Assembly (NCBI GenBank): GCA_045590755.1
Contig: JAZNRP010000020.1
Span: 1 to 64,000 of the forward strand
Length of the DNA: 64,000 nt
Reading direction: 5' to 3'
DNA from: SIG565 sp045590755
Lineage (GTDB): Bacteria > Bacillota > Clostridia > Oscillospirales > Acutalibacteraceae
Every line of letters begins with the position of its first letter. Within the stretch, counting starts at the first letter, position 1. The notes beneath the pieces are model-generated. The model saw only the letters and a list, made by a program, of their open reading frames with translations, was not told the DNA's origin and searched no databases. A program made the position numbers and the translations under genes. Below, in pieces: positions 25,947-35,163 of the stretch.

Positions 25947-27269
25947 ATGTTAAAAGTTTTAAAATTCGGCGGTAGTTCATTAGCGGATGCTAATCAATTT
26001 AAGAAAGTAGCCGAAATTATCAAAGCAGAGCCAGACAGAAGATATATTGTGGCTTCCGCTCCAGGAAAGAGATTTTCTGCCGATATTAAGGTCACCGATA
26101 TGCTGCTTGAGTGTTTTGAAAACTCTTATGACACAAAGGTTGCTGATGAAATTTTCAAAAAAATCCAGCAACGCTTTAACGATATAATAGGGGATTTAGG
26201 GTTGGATTTCTCTTTAGAAGAAGATTTTGCAAATATTAAGACTGCTTTGATTAACCATGCAGGTCGCGACTTTTTCGCAAGCCGCGGTGAATTCTTAAGC
26301 GCTAAGGTTCTTGCAAAATATTTAGATTACCCGTTTATCGATGCGGGTTCCTGCATTTTCTTTAATGACAACGGAACTCTTAATACTGAAAAAACAAACG
26401 AGACTATTTCCCGCATTTTGTCCCGCTATGATTATGCGGTTATACCGGGCTTTTACGGCTCAATGCCCAACGGCACCATTAAGACCTTTTCACGCGGCGG
26501 TTCTGATATTACAGGCTCATTGGTTGCCCGTGCAGTAAATGCCGATTTATATGAAAACTGGACCGATGTTTCAGGCTTGCTTATGGTTGACCCCAGAATT
26601 ATTGAAAATCCCAAGAAGGTAACTGAAATCACCTATAGGGAATTGAGAGAATTGTCTTATATGGGTGCTACCGTTTTGCACGAAGACGCTATTTTTCCTG
26701 TTAGAATTGCTAATATTCCGATTAACATTCGTAATACTAATGACCCAATAGACAGTGGTACTATGATTGTATCAAAGGCCGTTACCGACTCAACCGAATA
26801 CACCATTACGGGTATTGCGGGTATGAAGGGCTTTACCGCAATTTACATTGAAAAAGATATGATGAACTCTGAAGTTGGTTTTACAAGACGCGTGCTTGAA
26901 ACACTTGAAGAGCATAATATCTGCTTTGAGCATTTACCGTCGGGTATTGACACAATGTCAATTGTTCTTCGTTCTGCAGATATTGCCGAATTTAAGGGTA
27001 ATATCACCGCCGACATAGTAAAACGCGTAAATCCCGATTCTATTACACTGGTTGAAAATTTAGCGCTTATTGCCGTTGTTGGCCGCGGAATGATAAATGC
27101 CGCAGGTACCGCTTCTAAAATATTCAAGGCATTGGCCGATGCTAATATTAACATCCGTATGATTGACCAAGGCTCAAGCGAGCTTAATATCATAATCGGT
27201 GTTGTAGAAAAAGACTATAAAAACGCTATAAAAGCTATTTATAACAAGTTTGTAGGCGGAGAGAACTAA
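25947..27269 (+). CDS. lysC: Aspartate kinase
   Basis: A 440-residue enzyme that phosphorylates aspartate, the first step toward lysine, threonine and methionine. The kinase domain starts LKFGGSSLADANQFKK; FSRGGSDITGSLVARA near residue 180 and ENWTDVSGLLMVDPR follow. Two ACT domains cover residues ~300-440, the usual site of feedback control by lysine or threonine. Length and layout fit the monofunctional class found in Clostridia. lysA follows 2 nt after its stop, linking this copy to lysine/DAP synthesis. Confidence 0.94.
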   Translation: MLKVLKFGGSSLADANQFKKVAEIIKAEPDRRYIVASAPGKRFSADIKVTDMLLECFENSYDTKVADEIFKKIQQRFNDIIGDLGLDFSLEEDFANIKTALINHAGRDFFASRGEFLSAKVLAKYLDYPFIDAGSCIFFNDNGTLNTEKTNETISRILSRYDYAVIPGFYGSMPNGTIKTFSRGGSDITGSLVARAVNADLYENWTDVSGLLMVDPRIIENPKKVTEITYRELRELSYMGATVLHEDAIFPVRIANIPINIRNTNDPIDSGTMIVSKAVTDSTEYTITGIAGMKGFTAIYIEKDMMNSEVGFTRRVLETLEEHNICFEHLPSGIDTMSIVLRSADIAEFKGNITADIVKRVNPDSITLVENLALIAVVGRGMINAAGTASKIFKALADANINIRMIDQGSSELNIIIGVVEKDYKNAIKAIYNKFVGGEN

Positions 27270-27271
27270 TA

Positions 27272-28567
27272 ATGATTTGTGATAACATTTCGGTAAATTC
27301 TGACGGGCATATTACATTTGCCGGTCAGGATGTTACCCGATTGGCAAAAGAATACGGTACACCGCTTTACCTTATGGATGAAGCGCGTATTAGACAAAAT
27401 TGCCGTGTATATGTAAATGCAATGCGCAAAAATTTTGGAGAAAACTTTGCAGTTTTGTATGCAAGTAAAGCAAACTCCTTTAAACGCATTTACAGCATTA
27501 TCGGTGAAGAACAGTTGTATGCCGATGTAGTATCATCCGGTGAAATTTATACTGCCCTAAAGGCAGGCTTTCCGCTTGAAAAGGCATATTTTCACTGCAA
27601 TAATAAAACCGATGAAGATATCGTGTTTGCCATTAAAAACGGCATCGGTCACTTTGTTGTTGACTGTAAGGAAGAGCTTGATGCAATTGATAATGTAGCT
27701 AAAAGCTTTGATATAAAACAAAATATTCTTTTAAGGCTCACCCCAGGTATTGACACCCACACTTATGAAGCGGTAAATACTGGTAAGGTCGATTCAAAGT
27801 TCGGCACCGCCATTGAGACAGGACAGGCTGACGAATTGGTTAAATATGCTTTGTCGCTTGAAAATATCAATCTCTGCGGTTTTCATTGTCATATTGGTTC
27901 TATGGTGTTTGATTCCGATACATTTATTCGTGGCGCCGAAATTATGCTCGATTTTATAAAAAGTGTTAAAGATAAGTATGACTATATTACCGAGCAGCTG
28001 GACCTTGGCGGCGGCTATGGAGTAAGATATGTTGATTCGGACCCTGCGATTGATATTGCGGCCAATATTGATGAAGTAGCCGATTATCTGAAAATTCAGT
28101 GTGAAAAGCTAAACCTAAAATTACCTAAAATTTTAATGGAGCCCGGTAGAAGTATCGTAGCTGATGCGGGGATGACTGTTTACACTGTGGGCAGTATTAA
28201 AGAAATCCCAGGTTACAAAAATTATATTTCAGTTGATGGCGGTATGAGTGATAACCCGAGATACGCCTTGTATGAATCGGAATATACCGTTTTACACGCA
28301 AATAAGGCAACCAAGAAAGCCGATTTTAAGTGCGACCTTGTTGGCCGCTGTTGTGAAAGCGGTGACATTATTCAAAAAGATGTCCTACTGCCAAAATCTT
28401 CACGCGGTGACATAATTGCAGTTTGTACAACCGGTGCATATAATTTTTCTATGGCTATGAATTATAACCGCATAGCGCGTCCACCAATTGTAATGCTGAA
28501 AGATGGCGTATCCTACATTGCTGTTAAAAGACAAAGCCTTGATGATATCATTTCTGGCGATATTTAA
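27272..28567 (+). CDS. lysA: Diaminopimelate decarboxylase
   Basis: A 431-residue PLP enzyme that decarboxylates meso-DAP to lysine. The PLP lysine is in VLYASKANSF near residue 65, HCHIGS near 212, GGGYGVRY near 250, EPGRSIVADAG near 290, and the dimer active-site motif GRCCESGDII near 360. Length is normal. It forms a two-gene operon with lysC and is followed by a strong hairpin terminator that also affects spoIVA. Confidence 0.95.
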   Translation: MICDNISVNSDGHITFAGQDVTRLAKEYGTPLYLMDEARIRQNCRVYVNAMRKNFGENFAVLYASKANSFKRIYSIIGEEQLYADVVSSGEIYTALKAGFPLEKAYFHCNNKTDEDIVFAIKNGIGHFVVDCKEELDAIDNVAKSFDIKQNILLRLTPGIDTHTYEAVNTGKVDSKFGTAIETGQADELVKYALSLENINLCGFHCHIGSMVFDSDTFIRGAEIMLDFIKSVKDKYDYITEQLDLGGGYGVRYVDSDPAIDIAANIDEVADYLKIQCEKLNLKLPKILMEPGRSIVADAGMTVYTVGSIKEIPGYKNYISVDGGMSDNPRYALYESEYTVLHANKATKKADFKCDLVGRCCESGDIIQKDVLLPKSSRGDIIAVCTTGAYNFSMAMNYNRIARPPIVMLKDGVSYIAVKRQSLDDIISGDI

Positions 28568-28575
28568 TACTTGTG

Positions 28576-28604
28576 TAATAAATAAAATCCTTCGCACATA
28601 TTCT
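28576..28604 (+). promoter_or_regulatory. Possible SigE-type promoter for spoIVA
   Basis: TAATAAA (28576-28582), a 14-bp spacer and CATATTCT (28597-28604) match the SigE consensus (KMATATT / CATACAHT) at 5 of 7 and 6 of 8 bases. The start would fall near 28611, inside the loop of the hairpin, freeing the ribosome-binding site. spoIVA is SigE-dependent in Bacillus. Tentative. Confidence 0.4.
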
Positions 28605-28636
28605 GTAACAACGGAATATTTTGCGGAGGATTTTTT
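28584..28636 (+). terminator. lysA terminator hairpin that holds the spoIVA ribosome-binding site
   Basis: A ~19-bp imperfect hairpin (28584-28603 with 28614-28634, 10-nt loop) ends in six T right before the spoIVA ATG at 28637. The spoIVA SD GGAGG (28625-28629) lies in its 3' arm, so read-through RNA from lysA would both terminate and mask the SD. Confidence 0.75.
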
Positions 28637-30118
28637 ATGTTAACACAGACAAACATATATAAAGATATTTCACAGAGAACGGGCGGCGATATTTATATCG
28701 GTGTTGTAGGTCCCGTAAGAACAGGTAAATCCACCTTTATAAAACAGTTTATGGATAAGCTTGTTTTACCCCATATTAAGAGTAATTTTGAGCGTGACCG
28801 CGCTAATGATGAATTACCGCAATCAGCGGCAGGCAGAACAATAATGACCACCGAGCCGAAATTTATTCCCGAAAGCGCCGTTACAATTGAAATCGATGAT
28901 ATGGCAAGGTTTAATGTACGGCTAATCGACTGCGTTGGGTATATTGTACCAAGCTCCTTAGGCTACATCGAAGGCGACCAACCGCGAATGGTTTTAACGC
29001 CGTGGCACGAACAACCAATTCCTTTTAATATGGCGGCGGAAATCGGTACAAAAAAAGTAATAAATGAGCATTCCACAATAGGTCTTGTAATTACAACTGA
29101 CGGCAGTATCAGTGATATTCCGCGCGAAGAATACTCAGAAGCTGAAGAACGAGTTATAAAGGAATTAAAAGATATTAATAAACCCTTTATTGTTGTCCTT
29201 AACTGTATGTACCCCGAAGCCCCTGAATCGCAAAATTTGGCGGCGGAGCTTTCCTTAAAGTACTCGGTGCCCGTTTTACCACTAAACTGTTTAGAACTCT
29301 CAGAAGACGATATTAAGAACATTTTAAGTAAAATTTTATATGAGTTTCCGATTAAAGAAATTAATATAAGTTTCCCGTTATGGATTAATTCCTTACCTAC
29401 AGACCACTGGTTAAGGTCTAATCTGATTGATTCTGTAAAGCAATACAGTGAAAATCTTGCCAAAATCAGTGATGTCCGCTTGTTTGGTAATAATCTGCTT
29501 AATAATGAGTTTGTGGAAGATTCTTCGGTAAAATCCATTGACTTGGGTAGGGGAATGGCAAATGTAAAAATAGGAATAAATAAAAGTCTATTTTACAAGA
29601 TTTTGGCCGAATCAACGGGAATTACAATTGACGGGGAAAGCGAACTACTTGATACATTAATAGAACTTGCGAAAATTAAAAAAGAATATATGCGTTATAA
29701 AGATGCTCTTGATGAGGTTGAGGCCACTGGCTACGGTATAGTTATGCCTACAATTGATGAACTTTCTCTTGAAGAGCCTGAAATTATGCGACAGGGGGGA
29801 CGCTACGGCGTTCGTCTGCGTGCGTCTGCACCGTCAATTCATATGATGAAGGCAAATATTACTACCGAAGTCAGCCCAATTGTCGGCAGTGAAAAACAAA
29901 GTGAAGATTTAATAATGTATCTTCTTAGCGAATTTGAAGAAAATCCCGTTAAAATCTGGGATTCTAATATATTCGGTAAATCACTGCACGAGCTTGTAAA
30001 CGAAGGATTACATACAAAGCTTGCCCATATGCCAGGAGACGCCAGAATGCGTTTACAAGAAACTCTTGAAAGGGTTATTAACGAAGGCTGTAACGGTCTT
30101 GTTTGCATAATTCTATAA
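28637..30118 (+). CDS. spoIVA: Stage IV sporulation protein A (coat morphogenetic ATPase)
   Basis: A 493-residue spore-coat morphogenetic protein that polymerises on the forespore surface using ATP and anchors the coat and cortex. The Walker A motif GPVRTGKSTFIKQFMDK is near residue 25, and DTGLVITTDG- and NCMYPEAPES-type segments follow in the TRAFAC-like ATPase domain (to ~residue 235). Middle and C-terminal domains drive assembly. Length equals the usual 492-493. Its SD lies in the 3' arm of the preceding hairpin, so it is probably expressed from its own sporulation promoter. Confidence 0.96.
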   Translation: MLTQTNIYKDISQRTGGDIYIGVVGPVRTGKSTFIKQFMDKLVLPHIKSNFERDRANDELPQSAAGRTIMTTEPKFIPESAVTIEIDDMARFNVRLIDCVGYIVPSSLGYIEGDQPRMVLTPWHEQPIPFNMAAEIGTKKVINEHSTIGLVITTDGSISDIPREEYSEAEERVIKELKDINKPFIVVLNCMYPEAPESQNLAAELSLKYSVPVLPLNCLELSEDDIKNILSKILYEFPIKEINISFPLWINSLPTDHWLRSNLIDSVKQYSENLAKISDVRLFGNNLLNNEFVEDSSVKSIDLGRGMANVKIGINKSLFYKILAESTGITIDGESELLDTLIELAKIKKEYMRYKDALDEVEATGYGIVMPTIDELSLEEPEIMRQGGRYGVRLRASAPSIHMMKANITTEVSPIVGSEKQSEDLIMYLLSEFEENPVKIWDSNIFGKSLHELVNEGLHTKLAHMPGDARMRLQETLERVINEGCNGLVCIIL

Positions 30119-30121
30119 AAT

Positions 30122-30150
30122 AAGAAAAGCCGCTTATTGCGGCTTTTCTT
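30122..30150. terminator. Bidirectional terminator between spoIVA and xerC-like gene
   Basis: A 12-bp stem (30122-30133 with 30139-30150), 5-nt loop, flanked by A/T runs. It overlaps the xerC-like stop. Confidence 0.8.
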
Positions 30151-31138
30151 CGTTATTTTTAGTGTTTTTTACATTTGCTAACGGGTTTGCATTAATTGCA
30201 GACTGTATCTGCTTATTAGCAACATGAGTATATATCTGTGTAGTTCCTAAATTTGCGTGTCCTAAGATTTCTTTTAATACACGAATATCAACATCGCCTT
30301 CCTGATACATAAGCGTAGCGGCAGTGTGACGCAATTTATGGGTTGAATAACCCATATTAGCAAGACCTGCCTTATCAAGATAGGCTTTAACAAGGTGTTG
30401 AACTGTTTTATTACTAATACGGCGCTTGTTTCGGCTAATAAACAGTGCATTTCGGTCATTATACACAATTCCGTCATTAGGGCGGACCTTTAAATAATCG
30501 TTTATAGCGTTTAAACAAGCAGAATTCAAGTAAACAAGGCGTTCTTTGTTACCTTTACCGGTAATTACTAAGCTGCCGTCAGCCTTAATATCGGTAACAT
30601 TTAAGGAAACAAGCTCAGATAAACGCATTCCGCAGTTTAAAAATAGGGTTAAAATGCAGTAATCTCGAGCCTGATTCTCACCCGTTACTGAATTTAGTAA
30701 TTTTAGGGAATCGTCTAAACTAAGGTGTTTTGGAAGAGACTGTTTAACTTTTGGCGACTCCAGCATTTCAGCAGGGTTGACATCAAGCAAATGTTCCTGA
30801 ACAGTTAAATATTTAAAGAAAATTCTAAGAGTTGAAATCTTGCGTGCGCGCGTGGCGGCATTATTAGAGCGTTCATTTTTACAGTATATAATAAATGAAT
30901 ATAAATCTGTTAATGTGATACTTTTAAGCAAATCTACATCAATTACAGAAATATCAATTTTCTCAAACTCGATTACAGACGATACAAGACCGCGCGACAA
31001 TATAATGTATCGAAAGAAGGTCTGCAAATCAAAAAAATATTCTTCAACAGTTTTCGAGGATTTTCCTTTAACAGTTTCATTATACATTAAAAAGTTTCTT
31101 ATAATTGGTGGAGACGATAAAAGTAATTCGTGTTTCAA
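30134..31138 (-). CDS. xerC: Tyrosine recombinase (XerC-like)
   Basis: A 334-residue tyrosine recombinase. A SAM-like N-terminal DNA-binding domain (residues ~15-110) precedes the catalytic domain with R in CGMRLSELVSL, K in GKGNKERLVYL, HxxR in STHKLRHTAATL, H in LGHANLGTTQ and the nucleophile Y in IYTHV. All catalytic residues are present. No phage genes are nearby and the gene stands alone, consistent with a housekeeping Xer recombinase acting at dif with the XerD at 60.6 kb; assignment as XerC is by exclusion. TTG at 31138 is chosen: TAGGAG lies 9 nt upstream, whereas the TTG at 31147 abuts it. Confidence 0.8.
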   Translation of the reverse strand: MKHELLLSSPPIIRNFLMYNETVKGKSSKTVEEYFFDLQTFFRYIILSRGLVSSVIEFEKIDISVIDVDLLKSITLTDLYSFIIYCKNERSNNAATRARKISTLRIFFKYLTVQEHLLDVNPAEMLESPKVKQSLPKHLSLDDSLKLLNSVTGENQARDYCILTLFLNCGMRLSELVSLNVTDIKADGSLVITGKGNKERLVYLNSACLNAINDYLKVRPNDGIVYNDRNALFISRNKRRISNKTVQHLVKAYLDKAGLANMGYSTHKLRHTAATLMYQEGDVDIRVLKEILGHANLGTTQIYTHVANKQIQSAINANPLANVKNTKNNEEKPQ

Positions 31139-31295
31139 AAAAAACAACTCCTAATAAAGTTTACAATAATATTATAAATAACAAAAAATATTAAGTCAAT
31201 AAAAATAAGCAAAAGATACTATCGATAGCGCAAAACACCAAAAAAGGTCCCCAAAAGCCAAAATAGCCTATAAACACCCTAAAACCGCCACCCTA

Positions 31296-31325
31296 AATTA
31301 TACAAAATATTCATTTTGTATAATT
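31296..31325. repeat. 13-bp palindrome in the xerC-like upstream region
   Basis: AATTATACAAAAT (31296-31308) and its exact reverse complement (31313-31325) are separated by ATTC. No T-run follows, so an operator-type protein site is as likely as an RNA hairpin. It lies in a ~280-bp gene-free stretch (31139-31427) that otherwise holds only the permease terminator. Confidence 0.5.
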
Positions 31326-31388
31326 GGTAATTATTTTTTATAGGTTAAAAAATATGGTGCACTTCTGCTCCCCATTTAAATTTATAGT

Positions 31389-31418
31389 AAAAACAGCGGT
31401 ACTGTGACCGCTGTTTTT
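31389..31418 (-). terminator. Terminator of the xpt-nucleoside importer operon
   Basis: A 12-bp stem (31389-31400 with 31407-31418) and a T-run on the minus strand, ten bases after the last permease gene. Confidence 0.85.
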
Positions 31419-31427
31419 ATATTTTAA

Positions 31428-32414
31428 TTATCTTTCTTCTCTGAAATATGTTGTTCCAAGGCTTTCCGGTGGCTGGGTTTCGCGTTTCTTGCGCATACTT
31501 GTAATTGCAAGTACTATAATTGTAACAACATACGGTAACAGTTCCAACAACTGCAATGTTTTAGGTGCAATATTCGGTAACGAAATCGGTATTACATACA
31601 ATGCGCCGAATGCAACCGAACCAACAAACGCCAATACCGGACGCCATATAGCAAATATAACAAGTGCAACCGCTAACCAACCAAACTGTTCTACTGCATC
31701 CTTATTCCAACCGCCTGAAAGGTATTGCATAACAAAATGCAAACCACCAAGTCCCGAAATAACACCGCCAAGACAAGTTGACACATATTTATAACGGTTT
31801 ACATTAATACCTGCGGCATCTGCAGTGGCAGGATTCTCCCCTACTGCCCTTAAATTAAGACCCGTGCGAGTGCGGGAGATAACAAAAGAGACGATTATGG
31901 CAATAATAATCGCCAAATAGGTCATAAAACCGGATGATAAGAACGCTTCGCTTATAAAACCAAGATTTTCAGCGAAAGGAAGCTTTGTCTGATAAAGCGT
32001 AGATATTTCCGGAAAAGCAGAAATACCGGTACTGCCTTCGGCCTTATTATTTATAATACCGCCGACAAAATTACTAAGACCGACACCAAAAGTGGTCAGT
32101 GCAAGGCCTGTAACATTCTGATTCGCCTTAAGGGTTATTGTCAAAAAGCAAAAGATTAAAGCTGTAAGTAATGAACCTAAAATTGTTGCTAAAAGCGTAA
32201 TAAGAATTGCCAGCATAGGATTTATAGTTTCCACTGCATTAGTGTAAAAATAAGCACCAGCAACAGCGCATACGCCACCAACCGACATAATACCCGGTGT
32301 ACCCAAGTTAAGATTACCCGATTTTTCGGTAATAATCTCACCTGTAGCACCAAAAAGCAAGGTTGAACTATAACTCAGGGTTTGAGAAATAAGATTAGAA
32401 ATTAAACTAAACAT
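31428..32414 (-). CDS. Nucleoside-type ABC transporter permease (NupQ/YufQ-like)
   Basis: A 328-residue membrane protein of the BPD_transp_2 family, with ~9 TM helices and the motif GLNLRAVGENPATADAAGINVNRYKY near residues 190-215 that contacts the ATPase. It is the second permease of a BMP-type nucleoside importer. The start overlaps the stop of the first permease by one base. Operon order xpt-bmpA-ATPase-permease-permease under a guanine riboswitch points to uptake of purine nucleosides or bases. It is the last gene before a terminator. Confidence 0.88.
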   Translation of the reverse strand: MFSLISNLISQTLSYSSTLLFGATGEIITEKSGNLNLGTPGIMSVGGVCAVAGAYFYTNAVETINPMLAILITLLATILGSLLTALIFCFLTITLKANQNVTGLALTTFGVGLSNFVGGIINNKAEGSTGISAFPEISTLYQTKLPFAENLGFISEAFLSSGFMTYLAIIIAIIVSFVISRTRTGLNLRAVGENPATADAAGINVNRYKYVSTCLGGVISGLGGLHFVMQYLSGGWNKDAVEQFGWLAVALVIFAIWRPVLAFVGSVAFGALYVIPISLPNIAPKTLQLLELLPYVVTIIVLAITSMRKKRETQPPESLGTTYFREER

Positions 32415-33541
32415 TATTTAACCCCCTTTTTATTGCGGAAATTCACCTTATATCTAGTGAAAAATTCGCAACCTATTAAACAGAAAATAATGATTGCCGT
32501 TAAAACTTCACCTATACTACTGTCAATTTTAAGTGCGTCGGTTGCAGAAGCACCGCCATCACTTAAAAAGGTAATTAGTAATGAAACAAACACCATCAGA
32601 ATCGGATTAAATTTAGCCATCCAGGAAACAAGAATTGCCGTAAAGCCCTGACCGCCTACAATACCTTCATTAATTGATGGTGTCGGTGAACCGGCTACGA
32701 GCATAAGTCCTGTAATACCGCAAATAGCACCCGATATTGCCAGAGTACGAATAAATACTTTTTTAACATTAATACCTATGTATTTTGCAGTATTCTGGCT
32801 CTCACCTACTACCGAGATTTCATAGCCCTGTTTGCTGTAATTCAAATAAACAAATGCAATTATGGTAATAACAACAACAATAATTATATTTAAGTAGTAG
32901 TCTTTGCCAAATAGCTTCGGGAAATAACCGTAACCTGTTCGTTCATTAAGAATACCAAGGTCGCTACGGCCAGAACGGTCTTTAACCATTATGAAATAAC
33001 CGACAAGTGTTGTTGCAACATAGTTCATCATTAAAGTAAATAAGGTTTCGTTGGTGTTCCAATAAGCCTTGAAAATAGCAGGAATAACAGCCCAGATAAT
33101 GCCCGCTAACATACTAACTAAAAACATTACAAGCAATAATATCGGTTCAGAAAGGTCGCTACCGAATTCAAGCATACAGTACGCGCCTGCGAGCGAGCCC
33201 ATAAGCACCTGACCTTCGGCGCCGATATTCCAAAACTTCATTTTGAATGCCGGTGTTACTGCAAGTGAAATTGCAAGTAATATTGCCGCGTGATGCAACG
33301 CCTTAATGCGAGTTACCGAGCCGCCAAATGTACCCTGCCACATTTTTACATAAACATCAATCGGACTCATACCCGTAAACGCCATAATAAATATGCCACA
33401 TACCAACATTCCGAAAATAAGACCGACTGCATGAACAAGCGCAGATTTCCAAGTGCTCATATCGTCGCGTTTGGTTATATGAATAAGGGGTTCACGAGTT
33501 ACACTGTTTTTAATTTTCATCCGCGCTTTCACCTCCGTCAT
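32414..33541 (-). CDS. Nucleoside-type ABC transporter permease (NupP/YufP-like)
   Basis: A 375-residue permease with a cytosolic basic N-terminus and ~9-10 TM helices. GVTPAFKMKFWNIGAEGQVLMGSLAG-type features (split here as TPAFKMKFWNIGAEGQ near residue 85) and NTAKYIGINVKKVF near 240 are typical of YufP/NupP. It overlaps the ATPase gene by 32 bp, so translation is coupled. It pairs with the next permease to form the channel. An internal ATG at 33520 is an alternative start. Confidence 0.88.
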   Translation of the reverse strand: MTEVKARMKIKNSVTREPLIHITKRDDMSTWKSALVHAVGLIFGMLVCGIFIMAFTGMSPIDVYVKMWQGTFGGSVTRIKALHHAAILLAISLAVTPAFKMKFWNIGAEGQVLMGSLAGAYCMLEFGSDLSEPILLLVMFLVSMLAGIIWAVIPAIFKAYWNTNETLFTLMMNYVATTLVGYFIMVKDRSGRSDLGILNERTGYGYFPKLFGKDYYLNIIIVVVITIIAFVYLNYSKQGYEISVVGESQNTAKYIGINVKKVFIRTLAISGAICGITGLMLVAGSPTPSINEGIVGGQGFTAILVSWMAKFNPILMVFVSLLITFLSDGGASATDALKIDSSIGEVLTAIIIFCLIGCEFFTRYKVNFRNKKGVK

Positions 33542-35051
33542 TTTTGGTCATAAGAAGACCGATTTCTTCCTTAGTAGCAGTTCTGCCGTCAACAATTCCC
33601 GAAATTTTACCACCGCAAATAACTAAGATACGGTCACAAAGCTCGGTCAAAACATCAAGGTCTTCTCCGACAAATATAACCGCAACGCCTTTATTTTTTT
33701 GCTGATTAAGCAAATTATAGATTGTGTAGGAAGAATTAATATCAAGACCACGAACCGGGTAAGCGGCCATTAATACTGTTGGAGAAGCAGCGATTTCACG
33801 ACCGACAAGTACCTTTTGAACATTACCGCCCGAAAGTCTTCTAACAGGCGTTGTAGCGCCCGGAGTTACAACCTCTAAATCTTCAATAATATGCATTGCC
33901 AAGTCTTTAGGGGTTTTTCGTTCAAGAAAGAGCGATTTACCCTTTCTGTAGGAGCGCAACATCATATTATCAACAATGTCCATATTACCAACAAGTCCCA
34001 TACCAAGTCGGTCTTCGGGAACAAACGATAAACGAACGCCAAGTTCACGAATCTGAAGCGGTGTCTTGTCACCCAAATCATCAGTAGCACCTGTTTTAGG
34101 ATTATTATAGAGAATTTTACCATTTTCGATGTGCTGAAGGCCAGCAATTGCTTCAAGCAATTCTCTTTGCCCTGAGCCTGCAATTCCCGCTATACCTAAA
34201 ATTTCTCCCGATTTTGCGGTAAATGAAACATTGTCAAGGAGTTTAACCCCTTCCCTGCTCATGCAGTTTAATCCGTCAACAATAAGTCTGTCTTCGGTAT
34301 TTTGCGGAGTGCTTCTTTCAATATTAAGGATGACCTTTTTACCTACCATCATTTCGGTAAGTTCTGACTCGCTTGTTTCTGCGGTGTTAACTGTGCCAAT
34401 ATATTCGCCCTTACGAAGAACTGAAACGCGGTCTGAAAGAGAAAGTACCTCATGTAACTTGTGGGTAATGATAATAATAGACTTACCGTCATCACGCATA
34501 CGGCGCAAAATGGCAAAAAGTTTTTGGGTTTCCTGCGGTGTAAGTACCGCCGTCGGCTCATCAAGAATAAGAATATCTGCACCGCGGTAAAGGACCTTAA
34601 TAATTTCAACCGTCTGTTTTTCAGAAACAGACATATTATAAATCTTTTTGTTAGGGTCAATTTCAAAGCCGTAAAGGTCGCAAATTTCTTTAACCTTTTC
34701 ATTTGCCTTTTTTAAATTGAAGCTCTGGTCTTCAAGACCTAAAATAATATTTTCGGTTGCAGAGAATACATCAACCAACTTAAAATGCTGATGTATCATA
34801 CCGATTTTATGTTCAAATGCATCTTTTGGCGAAGCAATAACAACGGGATTGCCGTCAATAAATATTTGTCCATTATCGGGGAAATAGATTCCCGAAATCA
34901 TATTCATAAGTGTTGTTTTACCACTTCCGTTTTCACCCAAAACAGACAGTATTTCGCCCTTAAAAGCCGATAGCGAAACATCCTTATTAGCAACAACACT
35001 ACCAAAAGTTTTTGTGATGTTTTTTAGTTCTATTGCAGGAACTGTATTCAC
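33510..35051 (-). CDS. Nucleoside-type ABC transporter ATPase, double domain (NupO/YufO-like)
   Basis: A 513-residue protein with two fused ABC ATPase domains, the layout of sugar and nucleoside importers of the RbsA/MglA class. Domain 1 has Walker A GENGSGKTTLMNMIS near residue 38, a degenerate signature MSVSEKQTVEIIK near 143 and Walker B DILILDEPTAVLTP. Domain 2 has a weak Walker A GIAGSGQRELLEAIAG near 288 and signature LSGGNVQKVLVGREIA near 408, followed by AAYPVRGLD in place of a normal Walker B glutamate. Such asymmetry is normal in this class. It energises the two permeases downstream. Confidence 0.9.
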   Translation of the reverse strand: MNTVPAIELKNITKTFGSVVANKDVSLSAFKGEILSVLGENGSGKTTLMNMISGIYFPDNGQIFIDGNPVVIASPKDAFEHKIGMIHQHFKLVDVFSATENIILGLEDQSFNLKKANEKVKEICDLYGFEIDPNKKIYNMSVSEKQTVEIIKVLYRGADILILDEPTAVLTPQETQKLFAILRRMRDDGKSIIIITHKLHEVLSLSDRVSVLRKGEYIGTVNTAETSESELTEMMVGKKVILNIERSTPQNTEDRLIVDGLNCMSREGVKLLDNVSFTAKSGEILGIAGIAGSGQRELLEAIAGLQHIENGKILYNNPKTGATDDLGDKTPLQIRELGVRLSFVPEDRLGMGLVGNMDIVDNMMLRSYRKGKSLFLERKTPKDLAMHIIEDLEVVTPGATTPVRRLSGGNVQKVLVGREIAASPTVLMAAYPVRGLDINSSYTIYNLLNQQKNKGVAVIFVGEDLDVLTELCDRILVICGGKISGIVDGRTATKEEIGLLMTKNDGGESADEN

Positions 35052-35126
35052 ATTCTTTCCCCCATTCTTTAATTCTCAAAAAAGCACTGCATTACAGTAC
35101 ATTTTTCAAAACTAAAAGCAGAAATA

Positions 35127-35150
35127 GGCGGAGCAAGTAAATGCTCCGCC
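35127..35150 (-). other. Intercistronic GC-rich hairpin between bmpA and the ATPase gene
   Basis: A 9-bp perfect GC-rich stem (35127-35135 with 35142-35150, 6-nt loop) in the 112-nt gap. It lacks a long T-run on the minus strand, so it is more likely an mRNA-stabilising or partial-termination element that raises binding-protein output over the ATPase and permeases. Confidence 0.6.
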
Positions 35151-35163
35151 CTGTAATTAAAAA

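Noticed and set aside
28596..28624. SigE promoter with ACATATT as -35 before spoIVA
   Set aside because: The matching -10 would be TATTTTGC (poor) and transcription would start at or after the ribosome-binding site.
30134..31138. Phage or integrative-element integrase
   Set aside because: No phage, conjugation or att-like repeats nearby; size and motifs fit a chromosomal Xer recombinase.
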